Assembly: GCF_964253915.1 (NCBI RefSeq)
Contig: NZ_CAXUSG020000008.1
Location: 62,001 to 126,000 of the forward strand
DNA length: 64,000 nucleotides
Reading direction: 5' to 3'
Origin: Metarhizobium sp964253915
GTDB lineage: Bacteria; Pseudomonadota; Alphaproteobacteria; Rhizobiales; Rhizobiaceae
Of this stretch, positions 1 through 7,897 are shown piece after piece. A program made the translations under genes and the position numbers. The notes beneath the pieces were generated by a model. The model had not been told where the DNA came from, ran no database searches, and saw nothing but the letters and a program-made list of their open reading frames with translations. Each line of letters opens with the position of its first letter. Within the stretch, counting starts at the first letter, position 1.

Positions 1-466
1 GTTGCGGGTCCATGTCTTTTTTGTGAAGCCGATCGATGGCCCGGTCGTAGTAGCCGGCGCCGTAACCGATGCGGTGGCCTGTCCTGTCGAAGGCCGAAAG
101 CGGCACCAACATGATGTCGGGATCGACCTCCGGCGCCTCCGGGCCGGGACCGGAGGTGCCGAAGCCGGTGCTGATCAGCGGCGCATCGACGAACAGTTCG
201 CGGAAGACGATGGTCTGCTTGTCGACGATGACCGGCAGGCAAAGGCGGGCGCCGCGCTCGCGCAGGCGCGCCATCAGCGGCCTGAGGTCCGGCTCCGAGC
301 GGATGGGGAAGAAGCCCGAGATCACCGCGCCGGGCGCAAACCGCAAGTTATCCTCGGCATGGGCCGCCATCGTCAGGCTCTTCTCGATGCGTTCGTGGGC
401 GGGAATTGCATCGCGTTGCGTCAGACGCTCGGTGCGGATGGCGGCCTTCTGTTCCTTCGGTGTCAT
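1..466 (-). CDS. 5-formyltetrahydrofolate cyclo-ligase (3' end outside window)
   Basis: Converts 5-formyl-THF to 5,10-methenyl-THF with ATP in cytosolic one-carbon metabolism. Reading leftward from ATG at 466 the protein begins MTPKEQKAAIRTERL and carries GFFPIRSEPDLRPL, LCLPVI and near the edge GYGAGYYDR, the family's signature glycine/tyrosine loop. About 155 residues are visible; the C-terminal part lies beyond position 1. AGGAG sits about 8 bases upstream of the ATG. In many proteobacteria this gene follows 6S RNA and zapA directly; here a chemoreceptor and a NUDIX gene separate them. The family call is firm from the GYGxGYYDR motif. Confidence 0.88.
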   Translation of the reverse strand, partial: MTPKEQKAAIRTERLTQRDAIPAHERIEKSLTMAAHAEDNLRFAPGAVISGFFPIRSEPDLRPLMARLRERGARLCLPVIVDKQTIVFRELFVDAPLISTGFGTSGPGPEAPEVDPDIMLVPLSAFDRTGHRIGYGAGYYDRAIDRLHKKDMDPQ

Positions 467-711
467 TGCGGCATTCTCCTTCGTCTTCGAAGGCGCGAGA
501 CTATCGCCCGCTGTCGTTTCTGCAAATGGTCGGATGCGACATCTCCGATGCCAGAAAGGAGAAGGGCCAAGAATTGCAAGGCAAATTATTGGTGAAGCGA
601 TTAGTTAAATTTCAATGGATTGTCCCTATTCCTGACAAACAGCAAATTGGCAATTGAATGGCGGCATAGGGGAAATGGCGCATTCGACATAGCTTTTGGG
701 GGTTTAGGCGC

Positions 712-2844
712 ATGAACGACACTCGCATCACCCGCCCGCTCTGGGCAAAGATCACCGCTTGCGGCTTTGCCGCCGTGCTGTTTTCCAGCGCTGCAATTGG
801 CGGGTTGGCTTGGTACAGCGAGAAACAGATGAGCGAACATGCGCTCGAAACCGAGTTGGCCAACGATCTGGCCTTCTTCGAAACGGATATGGCAGCGCAG
901 GGACGTTCGGCGGCCACCCTGGCGCTGGCGATCGCTGGTCAGCCGGAAACCGCCGACCTGATCGAAACCAAATCCCACGACGGCATTTTGCAGCGATTTG
1001 CAGCGATCTTTCCTGACATCAAGGGAGCGAGCAATCTCGGTCTCGTCACCTTCAGCCAGGCGGATGCCACGGTGGTCGCCCGTATCCACGAGCCGGATGT
1101 GTTCGGTGACAACGTCGCCGCGCGCCGCAAGACCATCGTCGCTGCCGTCAAAGACAACAAGCTGACGGCAGGCATCGAGCCGGGTCGTACGGCGGTCAGC
1201 ATCTTCGCCTCCGCTCCGGTGGCCAAGGACGGCAAGGTGGTCGGCGTCGTCGATGTCGGCACCAAGCTGACGGAAGAGTATTTTTCACGGCTTTCGAAAG
1301 AAATCGACGCCAACATCGCTCTGCATCTGCAGCAGGACGGCAAGTTTGTGAAGCAGGCAACGACGTTCCCCGGCGACACCATGCTGTCGGAGGCTGATCT
1401 GGCTGCGGCTTTCGAAGATCAGAAATTTCACCACTACGGCGAACAGGGCGGCTTCACCTATACGGTGACGGCCGTTCCGCTCAAGGATTTCTCCGGCAAG
1501 AAGGTCGGCGTGATCGAGATCGCCTCCAACGTGACGCAGCTTGCCGCCCAGACGCAGGAAGCGTTGTGGCTGACGGTCATCGGCACGGCGGCGATGTCCA
1601 TTCTTTCGCTGATCGGTTTCTTGTGGTTTGCGCGGTCCATCGCCGGTTCGATCCGTGGCGTCACCGACATCATGAGCCGGCTGGCCAACGGCGATCTGTC
1701 CGCCGAGGTGCGCGGCAAGGAGCGCCCGGACGAAATCGGCGCCATGGCGCGGGCCGTCCAGGTGTTCAAGGATGCGGCCGAAACCAACAAGCGGCTGGAG
1801 CGGGACGCCGAGGAGGCACGCGCCGCTCAGGAAGCGCAGCGTGGCCGCCAGACGGCACTCGACAATGCCAAGGCGGAAGATCTGCGCGCCTTCATCCATG
1901 CGGTTGAAGACGGCTTCAATTCGCTCTCCGATGGCGATCTGACGGTGCGTATGCGCACGTCGGTCGCGCCGGAATTCGAGCCGATCCGCGCCAAGTTCAA
2001 CGGCAGCGTCGAAAAGCTGGAAGAGGCGATCGGCTCCGTCGTCGGTGCCGTGCGGGCGATCCGTGGCGGCCTCAACGAAATCTCCTCCGCGTCCGGCGAC
2101 CTTGCCAAGCGCACCGAGCAGCAGGCGGCAAGCCTTGAAGAGACGGCCGCAGCCCTCAGCGAAGTGACGAGCGGCGTCAACGATACCGCCCTCAGCGCCG
2201 ACCAGGCCCAGGCCGCGACCACCACGGCACAGCGCAATGCCGAACGCGGCGGCGAGATCGTCTCCAATGCCGTCTCGGCCATGGTCGAGATCGAACAGTC
2301 CTCCGACCAGATCGGCAAGATCACCGGTGTCATCAACGACATCGCCTTCCAGACCAACCTGCTGGCGCTGAATGCCGGCGTCGAGGCGGCCCGTGCCGGC
2401 GAGGCGGGCCGCGGCTTTGCCGTCGTCGCCCAGGAAGTTCGCGGCCTGGCGCAGCGGTCTGCCGAAGCCGCCAAGGAGATCAAGACGCTGATCGCCAACT
2501 CCACCTCGCAGGTCAAGCGCGGCGTGGAACTGGTGACCGCCTCCGGCACCTCGCTCGAGGAGATCGTCGCGCAGGTCGGCCAGATCAGCACTGTTGTCGC
2601 CGAGATCGCCCGCAATGCCCGCGAGCAGGCGGTGCGCCTGAAGGAAGTCTCCGGCGCTGCCGACCAGATGGACCAGGTGACGCAGCAGAATGCCGCCATG
2701 GTCGAGGAGACGACGGCTGCCGCCCGCAACCTGTCGCACGAGACGGAAGACCTCGCCGGCATGGTCGACCGCTTCAAGACGCAGCAGGGCAGGGGTTATG
2801 CACAGCCTGCCGCAGGCCAGTCCTATCGCCGCAACGCCGCCTGA
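712..2844 (+). CDS. Methyl-accepting chemotaxis protein
   Basis: Transmembrane chemoreceptor that signals to CheA/CheW. In the 710-residue protein TM1 is about residues 14-35, followed by a ~245-residue periplasmic cache-like sensor domain, TM2 at about 284-306, a HAMP domain (MSRLANGDLSAEV) and a long coiled-coil signalling domain whose hairpin tip reads DIAFQTNLLALNAGVEAARAG near residue 543. The tail has no NWETF-type CheR pentapeptide but ends in AQPAAGQSYRRNAA, similar to the end of the receptor at 7898-10210. The ligand cannot be told from sequence. It is a single gene, followed by a strong terminator and convergent with the NUDIX gene. Confidence 0.95.
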   Translation: MNDTRITRPLWAKITACGFAAVLFSSAAIGGLAWYSEKQMSEHALETELANDLAFFETDMAAQGRSAATLALAIAGQPETADLIETKSHDGILQRFAAIFPDIKGASNLGLVTFSQADATVVARIHEPDVFGDNVAARRKTIVAAVKDNKLTAGIEPGRTAVSIFASAPVAKDGKVVGVVDVGTKLTEEYFSRLSKEIDANIALHLQQDGKFVKQATTFPGDTMLSEADLAAAFEDQKFHHYGEQGGFTYTVTAVPLKDFSGKKVGVIEIASNVTQLAAQTQEALWLTVIGTAAMSILSLIGFLWFARSIAGSIRGVTDIMSRLANGDLSAEVRGKERPDEIGAMARAVQVFKDAAETNKRLERDAEEARAAQEAQRGRQTALDNAKAEDLRAFIHAVEDGFNSLSDGDLTVRMRTSVAPEFEPIRAKFNGSVEKLEEAIGSVVGAVRAIRGGLNEISSASGDLAKRTEQQAASLEETAAALSEVTSGVNDTALSADQAQAATTTAQRNAERGGEIVSNAVSAMVEIEQSSDQIGKITGVINDIAFQTNLLALNAGVEAARAGEAGRGFAVVAQEVRGLAQRSAEAAKEIKTLIANSTSQVKRGVELVTASGTSLEEIVAQVGQISTVVAEIARNAREQAVRLKEVSGAADQMDQVTQQNAAMVEETTAAARNLSHETEDLAGMVDRFKTQQGRGYAQPAAGQSYRRNAA

Positions 2845-2858
2845 GACACGACATGACC

Positions 2859-2896
2859 AAAAACCCGTCCGCGCTGACCGCGCGGGCGGGTTTTGT
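2859..2896. terminator. Bidirectional rho-independent terminator
   Basis: A ~15-bp GC-rich stem with a TGAC loop is flanked by A-run and T-run on the two sides. It sits between the convergent chemoreceptor and NUDIX genes and can serve both. Confidence 0.85.
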
Positions 2897-2921
2897 CGTT
2901 TGCAGAAACCGGTCTGGTCGC

Positions 2922-3476
2922 TCAGAGCCTGATGCGGCCGAGTGCGTTGAGGGCGAAGAACAGCGCGGCGATGTGCATCGAATTGGTGACGCTGCCGGCC
3001 ATCACCTGTTGCAGCACAGTTTCCAGCGGCATGAGTTCCACAGCAATTTCTTCGCCGGGTTCCAGATGGGGCTCGGCCAGCTTTTCGGCATTGCGGAGCA
3101 GCGTGACATGCACATGGTTGGTCTGCAGTGCCGGGTTGGCGGCGAAGCGCCCCAGATATTCCGCTTCACTGGCGCCGTAGCCGGTTTCCTCCAATAGCTC
3201 CCGGCGCGCGGCTTCCGCTGCCGAAACATCCTCCGCATCGACACAGCCGCCCGGCAGTTCCAGGTCGATCATCGCCGTTCCATGGCGATACTGGCGGATC
3301 ATCACCAACCTGTCGTCGGGCGTCAGCGCCACGGCGACGGCCCAGTCGGGATAGGCAAGCGTGTAATAGGGATCGAGGATCGCGCCGTTGCCGGTCACCA
3401 CCCGTTCGGCGGTGAGATCCACCCACCGGTCCTTGTGGATGGTCCGGCGATTGTCAGCCTTCCAGGGCAGGATCAT
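2922..3476 (-). CDS. NUDIX hydrolase, ADP-ribose pyrophosphatase-like
   Basis: 184 residues. Expected to hydrolyse a nucleoside diphosphate linked to another moiety; the sequence resembles the ADP-sugar pyrophosphatase branch (IRQYRHG, LELPGG). The NUDIX box is GGCVDAEDVSAAEAARREL followed by LEETGY: the REL-x-EE-x-G core is intact, but spacing in the first half is slightly off the consensus. It lies just downstream of the 6S RNA on the same strand, so low-level read-through from that promoter is possible. The substrate is unknown. Confidence 0.85.
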   Translation of the reverse strand: MILPWKADNRRTIHKDRWVDLTAERVVTGNGAILDPYYTLAYPDWAVAVALTPDDRLVMIRQYRHGTAMIDLELPGGCVDAEDVSAAEAARRELLEETGYGASEAEYLGRFAANPALQTNHVHVTLLRNAEKLAEPHLEPGEEIAVELMPLETVLQQVMAGSVTNSMHIAALFFALNALGRIRL

Positions 3477-3528
3477 AGGGTCGGGCTCTGTTGGCGGCTG
3501 CCTGCACGAAGCGGCGGAAGAAGAAAAG

Positions 3529-3686
3529 TGCGATCCACGGCAACCGATGGAGGTTTACGATCCTGGGTGCCTACAAACGTAGGTGGGCGCCGTGTGACCA
3601 GGCCCACGAGCCCGGTCAGGGACAGCTCCCTATGGATCGAGTATGGCCCCAGGGATTGTGGTTCCTGTCGAGAGGCGCAGACCGCA
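3529..3686 (-). ncRNA. ssrS: 6S RNA
   Basis: 6S RNA mimics an open promoter and binds the sigma70 RNA polymerase holoenzyme. Read on the minus strand, the ~158-nt segment has an 11-bp closing stem: TGCGGTCTGCG at the 5' end pairs with CGCCGTGGATCGCA-type sequence at the 3' end with three wobble pairs. A large internal bulge and a further GC-rich helix with GGCCTGGTCA and GGCGCCCACC segments follow. A TATATT -10 box lies at 3697-3692, about 6 bases before the proposed 5' end, and a pyrimidine/T-rich tract follows the 3' end. Its place next to zapA matches the classic 6S neighbourhood. Ends are estimates. Confidence 0.85.
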
Positions 3687-3734
3687 GCGGCAATATAGGA
3701 AGAAAATCGCCGGTCCGCCAGAGGGCCTTCGATG

Positions 3735-4112
3735 TTAATTCAGCTCAGTGCCGGGGCGGCCGGTGAGCTTTGCGGTCAGGCCCTGGATGCGGGCCGTGAC
3801 CTCCTCGATCGTCGCCGCCAGCAGCTCTTCGGTGCGCACAGACGAGGCCCGGTCGTCCTCGCGCGAGATAGAGAGGTTTTTCATCTCGGCTTCCAGTCTG
3901 GCCAGCCGCCGCGAGACGTCGGACAGTTCGTCCATGACCATGATGCCGGCCATCACCGTCAGGCGAAGATCGCCGATTTCGCCGAACTGGCTCTTGAGGT
4001 GCCCGACATAACGGTCGAAACGGTCGGCGAGATCGGTCAGGTGGCCTTCCTGGCCTTCCTCGCAGGCCATCCGGTAGGCCTTGCCGTCGATCATCACGGT
4101 GACTTGCGCCAT
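3735..4112 (-). CDS. zapA: Cell division protein ZapA
   Basis: Binds and bundles FtsZ filaments at the division ring. The 125-residue protein starts MAQVTVMIDGKAYRMACEEG, the typical ZapA N-terminal beta-strand region with a GKxYRM turn, followed by DLADRFD and a long heptad coiled coil (SDVSRRLARLEAEMKNL). The frame is open further upstream, but the start at 4112 matches the family. The DUF4164 gene lies 37 bases upstream on the same strand and 6S RNA lies just downstream, which is the usual arrangement in Rhizobiales. Confidence 0.92.
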   Translation of the reverse strand: MAQVTVMIDGKAYRMACEEGQEGHLTDLADRFDRYVGHLKSQFGEIGDLRLTVMAGIMVMDELSDVSRRLARLEAEMKNLSISREDDRASSVRTEELLAATIEEVTARIQGLTAKLTGRPGTELN

Positions 4113-4149
4113 GCTTACATCTGCCTTTCGTGCCGCGATCTGCCGGCCG

Positions 4150-4422
4150 TTACCGGTCGAGAACCGCCCGGATGGTTTCCATCGCCGTGACCAGGCGGCG
4201 CGACACTTCGCGGTTGACTTCTTCCAGCCGGTTGGCGCGGAATTCCGACTGGTCGAGTTCCTGCGCCAGCCGCGAACGGTCGGCGTGGACACGCCGAACC
4301 TCGCCGTCGACTTCGCTCTGGTCACGCTCGCGTTCAAACCGCACGTCGATGGCATTTTCAAGATTGCCGAGCGCCGCCTTCAGGCCCATCACTGCCATCT
4401 CTACTGTCTTGCCTGCTGCCAT
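4150..4422 (-). CDS. DUF4164 family coiled-coil protein
   Basis: A 90-residue protein beginning MAAGKTVEMAVMGL, charged and predicted to be almost entirely helical coiled coil (LENAIDVRFERERDQSEVD). It looks like the DUF4164 proteins found directly upstream of zapA in Rhizobiales. By context it may take part in ZapA/FtsZ function, but this is inference; no catalytic motif is visible. It is probably co-transcribed with zapA. Confidence 0.8.
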   Translation of the reverse strand: MAAGKTVEMAVMGLKAALGNLENAIDVRFERERDQSEVDGEVRRVHADRSRLAQELDQSEFRANRLEEVNREVSRRLVTAMETIRAVLDR

Positions 4423-4610
4423 ATCCGTCTTCTTGGCTCCTGGAAACCTGTCCGAATCGCTCGATCGGCCCTGTTTTCGTAGGCCGAACACTATTCTTGC
4501 CGGCAAGCGCCCGTCAATCGTTGCGCCGGGCGGTAAATTGTGGATGAGGCCGAATTGCGAATGTTCCGTCGCTTGCGACCTTTTGTTCATTGCCGTGGTC
4601 AAATGTTAAA

Positions 4611-4647
4611 AAATCCGGCAACTGGCGCTTCAAGCGGCGCCGGATTT
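4611..4647. repeat. Inverted repeat upstream of tkt
   Basis: AAATCCGGC (4611-4619) is repeated inverted as GCCGGATTT (4639-4647), with a second small palindrome (CGCTT/AAGCG) nested in the loop. It sits immediately upstream of the proposed tkt promoter, in the 318-base gap between the zapA operon and tkt. It could be an operator or a cruciform, or a terminator for minus-strand transcripts. Function unknown. Confidence 0.5.
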
Positions 4648-4648
4648 G

Positions 4649-4676
4649 TTGACTTGGCTCCTCTTCCTGCTATGGA
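4649..4676 (+). promoter_or_regulatory. Candidate sigma70 promoter of tkt
   Basis: TTGACT at 4649-4654, a 16-base spacer and TATGGA at 4671-4676, about 65 bases before the tkt start codon. No other good match was seen in the divergent gap. Confidence 0.55.
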
Positions 4677-4740
4677 TCACGACGCTTCTGGATGTTCGTT
4701 TTGCGGACATCTCCCGACACCCGGAACCAGCGGAAAAGCC

Positions 4741-6723
4741 ATGATCTCTCGCGACAAACATAACCGGATGGCGAATGCAATCCGTTTCCTTTCCATGGAT
4801 GCAGTTGAAAAGGCCAATTCCGGTCATCCCGGCTTGCCGATGGGTGCAGCCGACGTGGCGACGGTTCTTTTCAGCCGCTACCTCAAGTTCGATCCGAAGA
4901 GCCCGCTCTGGCCCGACCGCGACCGTTTCGTGCTGTCCGCCGGCCACGGTTCGATGCTGATCTATTCTCTGCTTTACCTCACCGGCTACGAGGACATGGG
5001 CATCGAGGATCTCAAGCAGTTCCGCCAGCTCGGCTCCAAGACCGCCGGCCACCCGGAATACGGCCATGCCTCCGGCATCGAGACCACCACCGGCCCGCTC
5101 GGCCAGGGCATTGCCAATGCCGTCGGCATGGCGATTGCCGAACGCAAGCTGGAGGAGGAGTTCGGCTCCGACCTGCAGAGCCACTTTACCTATGTTCTGT
5201 GCGGTGACGGCTGCCTGATGGAAGGCATCAGCCACGAGGCGATCGCGCTTGCCGGCCACCTCAAGCTCAACAAGCTGATCCTGTTCTGGGACGACAACAA
5301 CATCACCATCGACGGCGCCGTCAGCCTGTCCGACTCGACCGACCAGATCGCCCGCTTCAAGGCGGTCCACTGGAACACGATCTCGATCGACGGCCACGAT
5401 CCGGAAGCGATTGCCGCTGCTATCGAGCAGGCGCAGAAATCCGACCGCCCGACCTTTATCGCGTGCAAGACCACCATCGGTTTTGGCGCGCCGAACAAGG
5501 CCGGCACGCACAAGGTGCACGGTTCGCCGCTCGGCGCCGAAGAAATTGCCGCCACCCGCAAGGCGCTGAACTGGGAAGCCGAAGCCTTCGTCATCCCCGA
5601 TGACGTTCTGTCCGACTGGCGTGCTGCCGGCGAGCGCTCCAAGGATGCGCACAAGGCCTGGGAAGGCCGTCTGGCTGCAACCGAAGCCGGCAAGAAGGCA
5701 GAATTCACCCGCCGTTTCGCCGGTGACCTGCCGGGCAACTTCGACGCTGCCATCGACGCCTACAAGAAGAAGCTGGCCGACGCGCCGCCGACGGTGGCAA
5801 CCCGCAAGGCTTCGGAAGACGCGCTGGAAGTCATCAACGGCATCCTGCCGGAAACGCTCGGCGGCTCCGCCGACCTGACGCCGTCGAACAACACCAAGAC
5901 CAGCCAGATGAAGTCGATCACCCCGACCGATTTCTCCGGCCGCTATATGCACTGGGGCATCCGCGAGCACGGCATGGCTGCCGCCATGAACGGCATCGCG
6001 CTGCACGGCGGTCTGATCCCTTACGGCGGCGGCTTCATGATCTTCTCGGACTATTGCCGTCCGTCGATCCGCCTCGCAGCCCTGATGGGCATCCGCGTCA
6101 TCCATGTGCTGACGCATGATTCCATCGGCGTCGGCGAAGACGGTCCGACGCACCAGCCGGTCGAGCATATGTCGGCGCTGCGCGCCATCCCGAACCTCCT
6201 GCTGTTCCGTCCGGCCGATGCCGTCGAAACGGCGGAATGCTGGCAGCTGGCGCTCGAAGAAAAGCATCGTCCGTCCGCTTTGGCGCTGACCCGCCAGAAC
6301 CTGACGCCGGCGCGCAAGACCTACGAGGCGAAGAACCTCTCCGCCACCGGCGCCTACGAACTCGTCTCGGCCGACAATGCCAAGGTTTCGATCTTCGCAT
6401 CCGGTTCGGAAGTCGAGCTGGCGTTGAAGGCGGCGGAAACGCTGGCGCAGAAGGGTGTCGCCACCCGCGTCGTTTCCGTTCCGTGCTTCGAGCTGTTCTA
6501 CGACCAGCCGGAAGATTACCAGGCGAAGATCATCGGCAAGGCGCCGGTGAAGATCGCCGTCGAGGCGGCCATTCGCCAGAGCTGGGATCACATCATCGGT
6601 TCGGACGGTGCCTTTATCGGCATGCATTCCTTCGGTGCTTCCGGTCCGGCCAAGGATCTGTACAAGCATTTCAACATCACGGCGGAAGCGATCGTCGCCG
6701 CTGCCGAAGCCAAGCTCGCATAA
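4741..6723 (+). CDS. tkt: Transketolase
   Basis: Thiamine-diphosphate enzyme moving two-carbon units between sugar phosphates in the pentose phosphate pathway. The 660-residue length is typical. Visible motifs: SGHPGLPMGAADVA near the N-terminus, the ThDP/Mg loop GDGCLMEGISHEA with downstream DDNNI, and GVGEDGPTHQPVEH in the pyrimidine-binding domain. ATG at 4741 is preferred over in-frame codons from 4540 because homologues start just before DKHNRMANAIRFL. gap follows after 64 bases on the same strand, so the two are probably co-transcribed. Confidence 0.97.
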   Translation: MISRDKHNRMANAIRFLSMDAVEKANSGHPGLPMGAADVATVLFSRYLKFDPKSPLWPDRDRFVLSAGHGSMLIYSLLYLTGYEDMGIEDLKQFRQLGSKTAGHPEYGHASGIETTTGPLGQGIANAVGMAIAERKLEEEFGSDLQSHFTYVLCGDGCLMEGISHEAIALAGHLKLNKLILFWDDNNITIDGAVSLSDSTDQIARFKAVHWNTISIDGHDPEAIAAAIEQAQKSDRPTFIACKTTIGFGAPNKAGTHKVHGSPLGAEEIAATRKALNWEAEAFVIPDDVLSDWRAAGERSKDAHKAWEGRLAATEAGKKAEFTRRFAGDLPGNFDAAIDAYKKKLADAPPTVATRKASEDALEVINGILPETLGGSADLTPSNNTKTSQMKSITPTDFSGRYMHWGIREHGMAAAMNGIALHGGLIPYGGGFMIFSDYCRPSIRLAALMGIRVIHVLTHDSIGVGEDGPTHQPVEHMSALRAIPNLLLFRPADAVETAECWQLALEEKHRPSALALTRQNLTPARKTYEAKNLSATGAYELVSADNAKVSIFASGSEVELALKAAETLAQKGVATRVVSVPCFELFYDQPEDYQAKIIGKAPVKIAVEAAIRQSWDHIIGSDGAFIGMHSFGASGPAKDLYKHFNITAEAIVAAAEAKLA

Positions 6724-6787
6724 AGAGAAGGGGGCGTATCCCAGGCGCCCCTCCATCCCAGCACACACGCTTTTTAGGGAGACTAGA

Positions 6788-7798
6788 ATGACTGTGAAAG
6801 TTGCCATCAACGGCTTCGGCCGCATCGGCCGCAACGTTCTGCGCGCCATCGTCGAATCCGGCCGCACCGATATCGAGGTCGTTGCCATCAACGACCTCGG
6901 CCCGGTCGAGACCAATGCCCACCTGCTGCGTTACGATTCCATCCACGGCAAGTTCCCGGCCGACGTGAAGGTCGACGGCGACACGATCACCGTCGGCGGC
7001 GGCAAGCCGATCAAGGTGACGGCGATCAAGGACCCGGCGACCCTGCCGCACGGCGAACTCGGCGTCGATATCGCTCTTGAGTGCACGGGCATCTTCACCG
7101 CCCGCGACAAGGCTGCGGCCCACCTGACGGCTGGCGCCAAGCGCGTCATCGTTTCGGCTCCGGCCGATGGCGCCGACCTGACGGTCGTCTTCGGCGTCAA
7201 CCACGACCAGCTGAGCAAGGACCACCTGGTCATCTCCAACGCCTCGTGCACCACCAACTGCCTGGTTCCGGTGGTCAAGGTGCTGAACGACGCCATCGGC
7301 ATCGATCATGGTTTCATGACCACGATCCACTCCTACACCGGCGACCAGCCGACGCTCGACACCATGCACAAGGACCTGTATCGCGCCCGCGCTGCCGCGC
7401 TGTCGATGATCCCGACCTCAACCGGTGCCGCCAAGGCCGTCGGCCTCGTGCTGCCGGAACTGAAGGGCAAGCTCGACGGTACCTCGATCCGCGTGCCGAC
7501 CCCGAACGTCTCCGTCGTCGACTTCAAGTTCGTCGCCAAGCGCGACACGACGGTTGCCGAAGTCAACGCCGCCATCAAGGCTGCCGCCGACGGTCCGCTC
7601 AAGGGCATCCTCGGCTACACCGACGAGCCGCTGGTTTCCCGCGACTTCAACCACGACAGCCATTCGTCGATCTTCGCCAACGACCAGACCAAGGTCCTCG
7701 AAGGCAAGTTCGTCCGCATCCTGTCCTGGTACGACAACGAGTGGGGCTTCTCCAACCGCATGGCCGACACGGCTGTTGCATTCGCCAAGCTCGTCTAA
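6788..7798 (+). CDS. gap: Glyceraldehyde-3-phosphate dehydrogenase, type I
   Basis: Oxidative phosphorylation of glyceraldehyde-3-phosphate with NAD(P). 336 residues with INGFGRIGRNVLRA at the N-terminal Rossmann fold, catalytic Cys154 in SNASCTTNC, the HSYTGDQ loop and a C-terminal WYDNEWGFSNR. A good ribosome site (AGGGAG) precedes the ATG. It follows tkt directly and ends at a strong terminator, giving a tkt-gap unit of central carbon metabolism. Confidence 0.97.
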   Translation: MTVKVAINGFGRIGRNVLRAIVESGRTDIEVVAINDLGPVETNAHLLRYDSIHGKFPADVKVDGDTITVGGGKPIKVTAIKDPATLPHGELGVDIALECTGIFTARDKAAAHLTAGAKRVIVSAPADGADLTVVFGVNHDQLSKDHLVISNASCTTNCLVPVVKVLNDAIGIDHGFMTTIHSYTGDQPTLDTMHKDLYRARAAALSMIPTSTGAAKAVGLVLPELKGKLDGTSIRVPTPNVSVVDFKFVAKRDTTVAEVNAAIKAAADGPLKGILGYTDEPLVSRDFNHDSHSSIFANDQTKVLEGKFVRILSWYDNEWGFSNRMADTAVAFAKLV

Positions 7799-7843
7799 GC
7801 GAAAAACGATCCGGGCGCCGCACAACCGGCGCCCGCAGACAAC

Positions 7844-7880
7844 AAAGGCGGCATCGTTTCCGGTGCCGCCTTTCTTTTTT
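7844..7880 (+). terminator. Terminator of tkt-gap
   Basis: Stem AAAGGCGGCA/TGCCGCCTTT with an ATCGTTTCCGG-type loop, followed by a run of seven T. It lies between gap and the convergent chemoreceptor. Confidence 0.88.
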
Positions 7881-7897
7881 TGCTTATAAGAGGGGTG

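Noticed and set aside
4630..6915. 761-codon open frame on the strand opposite transketolase
   Set aside because: It mirrors the tkt codon pattern of a high-GC genome, has no recognised domain, and tkt itself is unambiguous.
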